Source: Chitinophaga filiformis (GTDB taxonomy: Bacteria; Bacteroidota; Bacteroidia; Chitinophagales; Chitinophagaceae). From it: a stretch of DNA of 64,000 nucleotides. Positions 47,528 to 55,563 of this stretch are shown here, piece by piece. Numbering within the stretch: the first letter of the stretch is position 1; every line of letters begins with the position of its first letter. Position numbers and translations under genes: made by a program. The notes under the pieces are model-generated. The model saw only the letters and a program-made list of their open reading frames with translations. It did no database searches and was not told the origin of the DNA. The DNA lies in assembly GCF_023100805.1 (NCBI RefSeq), contig NZ_CP095855.1:2893001-2957000 (forward strand). The letters are read 5' to 3'.

Positions 47528-47705
47528 AACACAGAAGATCCTGCCGAAATCTTACGTTTCTCCGCAATTTTAGGTTCCTGCATAAATTCGCGAAATATCG
47601 TAAATAAAAGTTCGTGACTTTCCTGTGTTTTTGCTGATAATCAATTAGATAATATGGGTATGGCATTTGAACCGATCATTACCTCATTTAATAAAAACGA
47701 TAAGA

Positions 47706-48398
47706 ATGAAACAGTTGTCAGTTAAAAATGTGGTCATCGTTCATGGTGCATTTGCCGATGCTTCCGGATGGGAGCCTGCTTACCAGTTACTCCGTGCGCA
47801 TGGCTTTAATGTGACGCTTGTCCAGAACCCCACCAGCACGCTACAGGCAGATGTAGATGCTACGGTTGCTGCGCTGGACCGGCAGGATGGTCCCGTAGTA
47901 CTGGTAGGACATTCATGGGGTGGTACTGTTATCACACAGGCGGGAGTGCATGCTAAGGTAGACAGCCTGGTATATGTGGCAGCCTTTGTGCCCGATGCAG
48001 GCGAATCCACTCTCGATCTTGTACAATCAGCACCCATACTGGAAGTGAACGGTATACTTCCTCCCGATGAAAAGGGCCTGGTTTACCTGGACAAAGACAA
48101 GTTCAATGCAACGTTTGCAACGGGACAGACAAAAGCGAAATCAGACTTTATGTATGACTCGCAGATCCCGCTTACGGTGACTGCTTTTACCGATAAGGTA
48201 ACAGTTGCTGCATGGCGTACTAAACCCTCTTACGCGATAATGCCTACAGATGATGGTACAGTAAATCCTGTGCTGGAACGTAAAATGTATGATCGGGCAA
48301 AATGTAATGTTACTGAGGTGACCGGTGGACATACCTTCTTTATGAATGATCCTGAAAGTGCAGTACGTGTTATTCTTACGGCTGCCGGAGCTATGTGA
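47706..48398 (+). CDS. Alpha/beta hydrolase
   Basis: A 230-residue alpha/beta hydrolase resembling plant-esterase-like and salicylate-esterase-like enzymes. The opening VVIVHGAFADASGWEPAYQL gives the oxyanion-hole region. The nucleophile elbow is GHSWGG, the acid is probably Asp in TDDGTV, and the catalytic His is in TGGHTFFMNDP. The ATG at 47706 is preferred over an upstream TTG at 47667. No signal peptide is evident, so it is probably cytoplasmic. Substrate is unknown. It is a single-gene unit ending in a terminator. Confidence 0.88.
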   Translation: MKQLSVKNVVIVHGAFADASGWEPAYQLLRAHGFNVTLVQNPTSTLQADVDATVAALDRQDGPVVLVGHSWGGTVITQAGVHAKVDSLVYVAAFVPDAGESTLDLVQSAPILEVNGILPPDEKGLVYLDKDKFNATFATGQTKAKSDFMYDSQIPLTVTAFTDKVTVAAWRTKPSYAIMPTDDGTVNPVLERKMYDRAKCNVTEVTGGHTFFMNDPESAVRVILTAAGAM

Positions 48399-48417
48399 TC
48401 TTTCTGATTAAAAACAA

Positions 48418-48451
48418 GAAGCCGTCTCAATAATACTTTTGAGACGGCTTC
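48418..48451 (+). terminator. Intrinsic terminator after the hydrolase gene
   Basis: GAAGCCGTCTCAA and TTGAGACGGCTTC form a perfect 13-bp stem with an 8-nt loop, followed by the T-rich CTGTTTGTTTG. It starts 19 nt after the hydrolase stop. A near-copy lies at 51226-51257. Confidence 0.8.
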
Positions 48452-48575
48452 CTGTTTGTTTGAGATGATTGATGCGCAGTCTCTGCTTGAAATGATTTTG
48501 ACTGTAACAGGTCCGGGGTCGTTGATTTTCTTAATCCATTTCATACAAGGATAGGCAACTGTATGATGCGTTGCA

Positions 48576-48614
48576 TTGTCCGGTGCCGGACAAGAATTGG
48601 CCATTTACGGACAA
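48576..48614 (+). promoter_or_regulatory. Candidate upstream activator sites for a sigma-54 activator
   Basis: TTGTCCG-GTGC-CGGACAA (48576-48593) is a perfect palindrome. A third half-site CGGACAA occurs at 48608-48614. The palindrome centre is about 118 bp upstream of the start point predicted from the sigma-54 promoter at 48676, the usual distance for enhancer-binding sites. Which of the two nearby activators binds is unknown. Confidence 0.55.
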
Positions 48615-48633
48615 TTACAAGCTTATTTTTAAG

Positions 48634-48673
48634 CATAAACAGGCCGTTTCCGGATAGAAACGGCCTGTTTATG
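48634..48673. repeat. Perfect 17-bp inverted repeat
   Basis: CATAAACAGGCCGTTTC (48634-48650) and its exact reverse complement (48657-48673) flank a 6-nt loop. It ends 3 nt before the sigma-54 promoter match. There is no T-run on either side, so it does not look like an ordinary terminator. It could block read-through, be cruciform-forming, or be a protein-binding site. Confidence 0.7.
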
Positions 48674-48675
48674 AG

Positions 48676-48692
48676 TTGGCACCGCCTTTGTA
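48676..48692 (+). promoter_or_regulatory. Sigma-54 (-24/-12) promoter
   Basis: TTGGCACCGCCTTTGTA matches the consensus YTGGCACGRNNNTTGCW at all but two defined positions. The GG is at 48678-48679 and the GT (consensus GC) at 48690-48691. The predicted start is near 48702, leaving a leader of about 56 nt before the permease ATG. Two sigma-54 activator genes lie within 5 kb. Confidence 0.7.
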
Positions 48693-48757
48693 CGATAAAA
48701 TAGAAACTAATAACCTGAACCTACACGCAGGGCCGGGCCACTTTCAGCATAAAATCC

Positions 48758-51184
48758 ATGATGATTCAGAATTATCTAAAAATCGCATTTCGGAATTTAA
48801 AACGTCAAAAAGTATCAACCAGTATTAATATAATTGGTTTAGCCATCGGACTGGCTACCTGCATACTGATCATGCTTTATGTACAGGATGAATTATCGTA
48901 TGACCGCTATAATGAGAAGGCAGACCGAATTTTCCGGGTAGGACTCAATATGCGGTTAAACGGTGAGGACGTTAGTGGCCCCATATTAGGTCCGAATGCT
49001 GCCCGGGACTTACAACAGGAAATTCCGGAAATATTAAAAGCAACGCGCCTGCTAAGGGGAGGTGAGTTTGTTAGTAATGGCACCAGTTCATTTAAAGAGG
49101 ACAATCTGCTGTATACCGACTCAAATTTTTGTGAGGTGTTCACCATCCCATTTCTGAAAGGGGATCCGAAGCAGGCACTGACCGAGCCAAACACGGTGGT
49201 ATTGACAGAAGAAACTGCGCGGAAATACTTCGGCAATCAGAACCCGGTCGGGAAAGTCTTATTATTCAGCCGTGAAAAGACACCTCATCGAATTACAGGC
49301 GTGGTCAAAAATATACCCGCAAATTCTCATTTTCGGTTTGATATGCTGGTTTCTTCACCTGGTTATGATGAGCAGCATATAGGATGGATATATAGCATAA
49401 ATTATTACACCTACGTGGTTCTGGCTGAGAAATACAATTATAAACAGTTAGCGGCTAAAATTAGCCGGCTCGCTGAAAAACAGATTGGCGGTGAACTGGA
49501 GGGATTTCTACACCTCACGCCGAAACAATTTCGTGAGAAGGGGGATGATTTCGGGGTTTTTCTTCAGCCACTCACCAGTATTCATTTATATTCCCCTTTC
49601 GGCGGAAATGAGTTAACCCCAGGGGGAAACATTCTATACGTATACGTGCTTATAGGTATTGCGGCCTTTATGTTGCTGATAGCTTGCGTGAACTTCATGA
49701 ACCTGTCGACGGCAACTGCGGTACGGCGTTCACGCGAGATAGGGGTACGTAAAGTATTGGGTTCGGCAAAAGGGCAATTGCAACAACAGTTTTTGATCGA
49801 ATCGGTTCTACTGGCCATTGCAGCACTGATGGTCGGATTGGTGATCGTAGGCTTGTCTTTGCCCTTCTTTAATCAGTTAACAGGCAAGATGCTTACGTTG
49901 AGTTTACTAACCAACGAATTCGCAGCCGCTGGTTTAATAGCAGGGACGGTGTTGGTAGGCCTCCTGGCAGGTAGCTATCCGGCTTTTTACCTGTCTTCGT
50001 TTAAGCCTGTCGTGGTGTTGAAAGGGAAGATGACAGCCGGACGCACAAACTTTAATCTGCGAAGTGGTTTGGTCGCGTTTCAATTTTTTATCACCATTTC
50101 GATGATCATTGCCACCATTACCGCAGATCGGCAACTACGTTACATGCAAAGGCAGAAAATTGGTTTCAATCGTGAACAGGTGCTGATCATCCATAATACA
50201 CAAATGCTTAGCAATAAGGAAACCCTGTTTCGGGATAAGATTATCCAATCTCCGCTGGTAGTCACGGGAAGTATTTCGGGACAGGTTCCCATCGGAAATT
50301 CGGCCCATGATAACAGTCCCATAATGTCCAGAGAAAATCCTGATAAACTTGTAATGAGCCGATTCTATAAAGTAGATAATGATTATATTCCTACATTGGG
50401 GATGCACCTGGTACAGGGACGTAATTTTTCTAAAAATCTCTCTACCGATTCCTCAGCTGTTATTCTGAATGAAACGGCTGTACGGGCGTTAGGCTGGCAG
50501 CAGAACCCGATTGGAAGAGAGCTGATTGGTCACATTGATGATAACGGTGTAAAAACATATTATAGGGTCATTGGAGTCGTAAGCGACTTCCATTTCGAAT
50601 CCCTACGGCAGAAAATAGGGCCTTTAGCCATGTTCCTGGGTGGGAATTCAGGCAATATTCTAGTGAAAACGCGTCCTGGTAACCTTCCACAGTTTCTCGC
50701 ATCACTGAAACAGCAGTGGGAGTCATTTTCTCCGGCAGCCCCTTTCTCCTATTCGTTTTTAGATGACCGGTTTAAGCAGGTTTATGTCGGCGAGCAAAAA
50801 ATAGAACAGGTATTGACGCTCTTTTCTGGCCTGACGATCTTTATTGCCTGCCTGGGGTTATTCGGATTGGCGACCTTCACTGCCGAACAGCGGACAAAAG
50901 AGATTGGCGTTCGGAAAGTATTGGGTGCATCTGGCGGTAGTGTTGTCGCTCTGCTTTCCCTGGATTTTCTAAAACCTATTGTGATAGCGCTGATGCTGGC
51001 TTCTCCAGCGGCCTGGTGGGGTATGAATCAATGGCTGAAGGAATTTGCCTATAAGGTTACGATTGACTGGTGGTTCTTTGCACTGGCAGGGTTACTGGCC
51101 ATCGGGATTGCTTTGCTGACGGTGAGTTTTCAGAGTATCAAAGCCGCACTGACAAACCCCATAAAAAGCTTACGTAGTGAATAA
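48758..51184 (+). CDS. MacB/FtsX-type ABC transporter permease
   Basis: An 808-residue inner-membrane protein with two FtsX-like permease modules. The N-terminal segment begins YLKIAFRNLKRQKVSTSINI and is followed by a MacB-type periplasmic domain with DRIFRVGLN. Three membrane segments surround residue 340 (RRSREIGVRKVLGSAKGQL), and the second module repeats it as QRTKEIGVRKVLGASGGSV near residue 715. Such proteins couple a cytoplasmic ATPase to periplasmic work or efflux, but no ATPase gene is adjacent. A sigma-54 promoter precedes it and a terminator follows. The substrate is unknown. Confidence 0.92.
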   Translation: MMIQNYLKIAFRNLKRQKVSTSINIIGLAIGLATCILIMLYVQDELSYDRYNEKADRIFRVGLNMRLNGEDVSGPILGPNAARDLQQEIPEILKATRLLRGGEFVSNGTSSFKEDNLLYTDSNFCEVFTIPFLKGDPKQALTEPNTVVLTEETARKYFGNQNPVGKVLLFSREKTPHRITGVVKNIPANSHFRFDMLVSSPGYDEQHIGWIYSINYYTYVVLAEKYNYKQLAAKISRLAEKQIGGELEGFLHLTPKQFREKGDDFGVFLQPLTSIHLYSPFGGNELTPGGNILYVYVLIGIAAFMLLIACVNFMNLSTATAVRRSREIGVRKVLGSAKGQLQQQFLIESVLLAIAALMVGLVIVGLSLPFFNQLTGKMLTLSLLTNEFAAAGLIAGTVLVGLLAGSYPAFYLSSFKPVVVLKGKMTAGRTNFNLRSGLVAFQFFITISMIIATITADRQLRYMQRQKIGFNREQVLIIHNTQMLSNKETLFRDKIIQSPLVVTGSISGQVPIGNSAHDNSPIMSRENPDKLVMSRFYKVDNDYIPTLGMHLVQGRNFSKNLSTDSSAVILNETAVRALGWQQNPIGRELIGHIDDNGVKTYYRVIGVVSDFHFESLRQKIGPLAMFLGGNSGNILVKTRPGNLPQFLASLKQQWESFSPAAPFSYSFLDDRFKQVYVGEQKIEQVLTLFSGLTIFIACLGLFGLATFTAEQRTKEIGVRKVLGASGGSVVALLSLDFLKPIVIALMLASPAAWWGMNQWLKEFAYKVTIDWWFFALAGLLAIGIALLTVSFQSIKAALTNPIKSLRSE

Positions 51185-51225
51185 TACATTCATCTGGTAA
51201 TCTCGTTTATACTGCATGAAAAGCA

Positions 51226-51257
51226 GAAGCCGTCCCAATTGCTTTTGAGACGGCTTC
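51226..51257. terminator. Intrinsic terminator between convergent genes
   Basis: GAAGCCGTCCCAA pairs with TTGAGACGGCTTC (one mismatch) around a 6-nt loop. It lies 42 nt after the permease stop and 26 nt before the end of the convergent SGNH-hydrolase gene. The arms are nearly identical to the terminator at 48418-48451. Flanking T-runs are weak on both strands. Confidence 0.65.
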
Positions 51258-51282
51258 CTTGTTTACCAGTCGCTGTTATACA

Positions 51283-52791
51283 TTAAATACGCTTAAATGC
51301 CCACAACTGATGATCCCCTCCATTGTTTGTATATTGTACTACGCGCGCGCCCGGCGTTGTTGATTGTGCTGTTATTTCCAGCACTTTACCACTTTGTACA
51401 CCTGTAATGGTATAATAACCATTTTTCTGCGCTGTAATGATCCATTTTTGATTATCACCGCCATTATAGTCGTACAACTGCAGGCCGGCTCCATTTAAAA
51501 CAGATTGCCCTGTAATATCCAGTGCCCGACCGCTTTGCACACCGCTTATCTGGTATTGGTTGTTGCCCAGATGTCTGACCTGCCAGCGCTGGTTGTCTCC
51601 ATTGTTGGCTGTCCATTGCTGTACCGGTGTTTCGTTGGCGGTTGATTGTCCTGCGGCGTCAAGTGCTAAATTGCTGTTCTTATTGACGATGTTGTAAATT
51701 CCGTCGGGTATCGCCTGAATACCTCCTGCATATGGGGCCAGCACTTCTTTCAGCAGGGCGGCCGCTTTCATATGACCGGCTTCGCTGGGATGCAGATTAT
51801 CCGGCAGGTAATCTGTTGTGGATGGTGTCAGCCATCCTTCCGTATTGATGTAATGCACTTTTTTATCGCCCGCAGTGATGCGGTTCTCTACCGCCGCTAC
51901 AGTAGGTTGTGAACGTATGCCAAGAAAGGTACGCATGACAAACACCTCCGCCTGCGGAAATCTGGAACGGATACCCGCCAGCAGTCCTGTATACACCTTG
52001 CTGAATGTGCTGTCGGCATCTTCATAATCACTGTCGTTCGTTCCAAGGTTGAGCACAACTATTTGCGGTGTATACCTGGTGAAGTCCCATACAGGCGAGG
52101 ATGGATAATTCGGTGGCTGCAAACGGAAATATTGTGCATCCATAGCAGTTCCATGTCGCTGACTGCTCACCAGTGCGATACCTGGATACGCGATCTGTGT
52201 ATGTTCAGCTCCCAGGTCTTCCGAACAGATCCATGCATAGTCAGACACATTGGCCTGGTCGTTCAGGTATCCGGCCGTAATGGAATCCCCAATATATTCT
52301 ATGAGATAAGAGCCGGTGGCAGGCTTGCTGGTAGCAGCTCCTGCGTCGAGTATCAGTCCCATGAAACTGAACACATAGTCATAGTCCCTGCCTTGCGCTA
52401 CCGCCAGTGTATGTGTACCTCCTGAAAGCGGCATCGGCGTAAGGTCTATAACACCGCCTGCATTCTTATAAGAGACCCATGGGCCGTTGTCGATCCTGGC
52501 ATAGAAATTACTGGTGTTGCCGGTCTTTAGTTTGACAGTGGTACCTGTAAAGTTGACTTTAAAATAAGCACCGCCCCAATAGCTTGTATAGCGACTATTA
52601 TCAGTAAAATCCCAACGTCCGAAATACCTGATATTGGTATCGTCGGGAGTACCGCTGCCTGCCGCTGCCAGGGCATAGGCAATTTTATCAGGTGCAGTGA
52701 TCATGGCATCCCTGCCGGCATCCTTCTTTGTGCAGGCATGCAGCATGAAGGAAAGTACCAGTATAAAATTTACACTTAATCTGCGTAACAT
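51283..52791 (-). CDS. SGNH/GDSL esterase lipoprotein with ricin-type lectin domain
   Basis: A 502-residue secreted enzyme. The lipoprotein signal ends FMLHAC (Cys20 region). Residues about 55-155 look like the jelly-roll domain of CE2-type carbohydrate esterases. The SGNH part follows with YIGDSITAGY (block I, catalytic Ser), GTNDSDY (block III) and NLHPSEAGH (block V, catalytic Asp/His region). The C-terminal ~140 residues are a ricin-type beta-trefoil with three QxW-like repeats (QQW, QRW/QKW, QLW). It probably deacetylates a plant or fungal polysaccharide at the cell surface. It is paired with the glycoside-hydrolase-like gene 74 nt upstream in the same direction. Confidence 0.88.
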   Translation of the reverse strand: MLRRLSVNFILVLSFMLHACTKKDAGRDAMITAPDKIAYALAAAGSGTPDDTNIRYFGRWDFTDNSRYTSYWGGAYFKVNFTGTTVKLKTGNTSNFYARIDNGPWVSYKNAGGVIDLTPMPLSGGTHTLAVAQGRDYDYVFSFMGLILDAGAATSKPATGSYLIEYIGDSITAGYLNDQANVSDYAWICSEDLGAEHTQIAYPGIALVSSQRHGTAMDAQYFRLQPPNYPSSPVWDFTRYTPQIVVLNLGTNDSDYEDADSTFSKVYTGLLAGIRSRFPQAEVFVMRTFLGIRSQPTVAAVENRITAGDKKVHYINTEGWLTPSTTDYLPDNLHPSEAGHMKAAALLKEVLAPYAGGIQAIPDGIYNIVNKNSNLALDAAGQSTANETPVQQWTANNGDNQRWQVRHLGNNQYQISGVQSGRALDITGQSVLNGAGLQLYDYNGGDNQKWIITAQKNGYYTITGVQSGKVLEITAQSTTPGARVVQYTNNGGDHQLWAFKRI

Positions 52792-52811
52792 GTTTTCCTG
52801 TTTTTATAATT

Positions 52812-52869
52812 ACGATCTTCACAAACGATCATCTTCATAACGATCATTCTCACAAACGATCATCTTCAC
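52812..52869. repeat. Imperfect short tandem repeat
   Basis: Four copies of a degenerate unit built on ACGATC followed by ATCTTCA-like sequence start at 52812, 52825, 52840 and 52856 (spacing 13-16 nt). The array fills the gap between two hydrolase genes and runs over the stop codon of the upstream one. It may be slippage-prone; no other role is seen. Confidence 0.6.
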
Positions 52870-54575
52870 GGGGCGCTGATGATCCATTGCTGATTGGCGC
52901 CATTGTTAGAAGAATATTGTTCAATAAGCGTTCCCGCTGTTGTAGATAATGCAGGTACTTCTATCACTTTTCCGCTTTGCACACCCTGTATTGTATAATA
53001 CCCACCTGCTACCGGCGTTATTACCCATTGCTGGTTAGCACCGTTGTTATAGTCGTAGAGCTGCACTTTAGCGCCATCATCAAGACTTTGTCCTGCAATA
53101 TCGAGCGACTTACCACTCTGTAAACCAATGATCTTATAATGATCGCCACCAAGGCTGGTGATGGTCCATTGCTGGTTAGCGCCGCCGCCGTAAGCCCATT
53201 GTTGTACAGGCGTCTGATTCACCGTACCCTGTCCCTTTGCATCAAGTGCCAGGTTACTATTGCGGTTGATGATCCTGTAGGTGCCATCGGCCAGCGGGCC
53301 TTTTCCACCGATGATGTGTGGCGTAGGGTGAGTTGCCTGGTAAGGAATGATTCCCTTGATCATTTTACCTGCATCGTTGACGAGGCGCAGGTAGAAATCG
53401 GCCGATACAGCAACGCCGTCCTGGTCAAGATTAACGAATGTGGATCCCGCAGGGCTCTGTGACGCATTTTCTGCCACCTTAAAAATAGCAGTGCCTTCAT
53501 TTACCTCATCAAACATGGCGATATAAAGGCTTTTCACTCCCACCTTTTTCATCACAGCCACCTGTGCCCACATAAAGTCTCCGTGGTTTCTTGGTATTTC
53601 ATTGAAAGGGCTACCTGCATTGGTGTTATGAAAGGAGAATCCGGGATAGGCAATCGGCTGGTAATCTATACCATGAGACTCACAGTAATCGTAATCCCCC
53701 TGTATCCACGGCTGATAAGATGCCACCACCTGTGCCGCCACTGCCCACGGCGTCAGCATGTCAAAGGATTCATAGACCTTCATGAAGTTGGTGCGGGAAA
53801 ATACATTAGGTGTACGCCAGTCCATTGGCACACTGCCAATTACATAACATCCCTGGCTCCTGAACCAGTTGATAACATCGATACATGCTGCAGAGTCGCC
53901 GCCACCAGGTTCTTTGGCGCCCTTATACCCCATGCCGAATATACAAACCACAGGTTTTCCGTTCTGCCGCGCATAAGCGGGTGAGGACAGCAGGTCCAGG
54001 CTTCCGGTAATGGTATTGACCCAGTCGGTTTTCAGGCGGCTCTGCATGTCGGCATCCCCTGATATATCGTACATGATATAGAATTTTCTGCCGCTGGCTT
54101 CAGCAGCTGCTCTTACTTTCCGGGCCATGCCATCCCTCTGCGACTTAAATGGCGGATCAGACAATTCGCCTGTGAACCGTTGCAGGGCGGCGCAGTCAAT
54201 ACCGTTTTCCTGCATCCATCTGAAATGAACATCAACGGTAGACTGATCATAAGAAGAGAACATCTTAGCAGGTTGCCCGTTTCCGAGCGCAGGGAAAGGC
54301 GTTTGATAAGTAACTGAATACTCTCTTGTATCCGGCCACATTTCCAGGTTCTGGTGCGTCCAGCGGTCAACGGCAGAGCCATCGCCCGGAGCAGTGAACC
54401 ATCCCTGGTAACCGACAGTCACTTTTCCCACCACATCACCGATGGGCGAGCCTTTTAATGCTGCATCAGCAGCTAATGCCGCAGAAGCTGGTGTAGTGGC
54501 TGTGTCATTTTCTTTTTTTGTACAGGCAGATAGCATGGCTATCAATAAGCCTAAGGCAAGACAGGTTTTCTTCAT
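52866..54575 (-). CDS. GH71/GH99-like glycoside hydrolase lipoprotein with ricin-type lectin domain
   Basis: A 569-residue secreted protein with a lipoprotein signal ending LLIAMLSAC. The catalytic-looking part (about residues 45-400) opens GKVTVGYQGWFTAPGDGS and contains FSSYDQSTVDVHFRWMQENG, as in GH71/99-like Bacteroidota enzymes. It later has YIAMFDEVNEGTAIFKVAEN, a likely acidic active-site strand. The last ~135 residues are a ricin-type beta-trefoil closely similar to that of the neighbouring esterase, again with three QxW repeats. The polysaccharide target is unknown; alpha-mannan or alpha-glucan would fit the family. Confidence 0.83.
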   Translation of the reverse strand: MKKTCLALGLLIAMLSACTKKENDTATTPASAALAADAALKGSPIGDVVGKVTVGYQGWFTAPGDGSAVDRWTHQNLEMWPDTREYSVTYQTPFPALGNGQPAKMFSSYDQSTVDVHFRWMQENGIDCAALQRFTGELSDPPFKSQRDGMARKVRAAAEASGRKFYIMYDISGDADMQSRLKTDWVNTITGSLDLLSSPAYARQNGKPVVCIFGMGYKGAKEPGGGDSAACIDVINWFRSQGCYVIGSVPMDWRTPNVFSRTNFMKVYESFDMLTPWAVAAQVVASYQPWIQGDYDYCESHGIDYQPIAYPGFSFHNTNAGSPFNEIPRNHGDFMWAQVAVMKKVGVKSLYIAMFDEVNEGTAIFKVAENASQSPAGSTFVNLDQDGVAVSADFYLRLVNDAGKMIKGIIPYQATHPTPHIIGGKGPLADGTYRIINRNSNLALDAKGQGTVNQTPVQQWAYGGGANQQWTITSLGGDHYKIIGLQSGKSLDIAGQSLDDGAKVQLYDYNNGANQQWVITPVAGGYYTIQGVQSGKVIEVPALSTTAGTLIEQYSSNNGANQQWIISAP

Positions 54576-54959
54576 AAGATAAACTGGTTACATGTAATGG
54601 TTATTGGTTTCCGGTATTCCGGGTTTTCGTTCCCCTCATGGCAAACCGCAGACCATGACACTAATGGCTTATTTATGAGAATATTCGCAGCGGAAGTGAA
54701 GAATTTATTTTACGGTATATCGTAGAAGCACGAATGTGATTATGAAGTGAAATAAAACAGGGGGCTACGCCCACCCACTTTTAAACATAGGGCAAAAACA
54801 ATTTATACTGGCAGGCAAATTGGAGCATATGTAGTTGTGCAGGCAACATTCCTCAACCGGAAAGAGGCCATTTGTAAAGGTTTTTGGGGATCAGGTACCC
54901 AAACAAAAAGAGGGCGTATCATACTTTTGATACCCCCTCACACACAATCCAAGGCCAAC
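54576..54959. other. Intergenic region without a gene
   Basis: About 380 nt between the start of the hydrolase gene and the end of the convergent-side DUF983 gene. No convincing coding sequence or clear TAnnTTTG promoter for the hydrolase was found. Its only recognisable element is the minus-strand terminator at 54903-54939. Confidence 0.5.
54903..54939 (-). terminator. Intrinsic terminator of the DUF983 gene
   Basis: On the - strand GAGGGGGTATCA and TGATACGCCCTC form a long stem with one mismatch and a 6-nt loop, followed by TTTTTGTTT. It starts about 20 nt after the stop codon. Confidence 0.8.
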
Positions 54960-55376
54960 TCAGGCCAGCGTCCGCGTCGCTGGCTTATACCTCACAAAGA
55001 ACGCCAGCCATATTGTTCTCGACACCCGCATGATAGGCGGTTGTAATAATACCAGCAACACCGCATTTATTCCCAGCCACCAGAACATCCGGTTATCATA
55101 TAAAGAAAATCCGATGATCACCCACCAGGCCACAAACGTTGCCACGCTGAATGCCACTGTCAGCGCATAGCTAACATACCCGGTCCCGTAATAAAATCCT
55201 ATCTCACGTTCAAAATCCTCGCCACACACCGGACAGTGATCATTCATCTCGGTAAAGTGCTTCAGGTTATAAGCATTATCAGTTTTGTATATTTTCCCCT
55301 TGCGACAGGCAGGACACCTGTTCTGTAGTATGCTGCCCAGCAGGTTAGGCTTTTTGTCAAATTTTGCTGCACACAT
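54960..55376 (-). CDS. DUF983 family membrane protein
   Basis: A 138-residue protein with a zinc-ribbon-like N-terminal part (RCPACRKGKIY and HCPVCGEDFE) followed by two hydrophobic segments (about residues 70-120). This matches the DUF983 family of alphaproteobacteria and Bacteroidota, whose function is not known. It stands alone with its own promoter candidate and terminator. Confidence 0.85.
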   Translation of the reverse strand: MCAAKFDKKPNLLGSILQNRCPACRKGKIYKTDNAYNLKHFTEMNDHCPVCGEDFEREIGFYYGTGYVSYALTVAFSVATFVAWWVIIGFSLYDNRMFWWLGINAVLLVLLQPPIMRVSRTIWLAFFVRYKPATRTLA

Positions 55377-55397
55377 ATGATATATGTTTTAACATAT

Positions 55398-55405
55398 CAA
55401 AGGTA
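55398..55405 (-). promoter_or_regulatory. Candidate -7 promoter element for the DUF983 gene
   Basis: Read on the - strand the sequence is TACCTTTG, a full match to TAnnTTTG, 22 nt upstream of the start codon. A short palindrome (ATATGTT-TT-AACATAT, 55382-55397) lies between it and the gene. No clear -33 element is seen. Confidence 0.45.
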
Positions 55406-55522
55406 CCTCAAGCCCTCCCTGCCGTTATGGTGGTATTCCGCTTAATTATGGTATTTTTTACTGATTCGTCGCAGGAAAAGGCTGGTACATATAAAATATT
55501 TTTATTTTATAGGGGTGCTTTC

Positions 55523-55530
55523 TATTTTTG
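55523..55530 (+). promoter_or_regulatory. Candidate -7 promoter element for the AsmA-like gene
   Basis: TATTTTTG matches the Bacteroidota -7 consensus and lies 33 nt upstream of the ATG at 55564. The -33 region is AT-rich but has no clear TTG. Confidence 0.4.
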
Positions 55531-55563
55531 TCGTTATAATCAATTAAGACAAGTCTCAACACC

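Noticed and set aside
47528..47705. Possible sigma-54 promoter at TGGCATTTG upstream of the hydrolase
   Set aside because: The -12 TTGC element is missing at the right spacing, so the match is only to half of the consensus.
52801..52871. Possible CRISPR-like array
   Set aside because: Units are only 13-16 nt, imperfect and without unique spacers; no cas genes are present.
54837..55046. Small + strand frame (69 codons) near the DUF983 gene
   Set aside because: It runs across the terminator hairpin and antisense to the DUF983 coding end.
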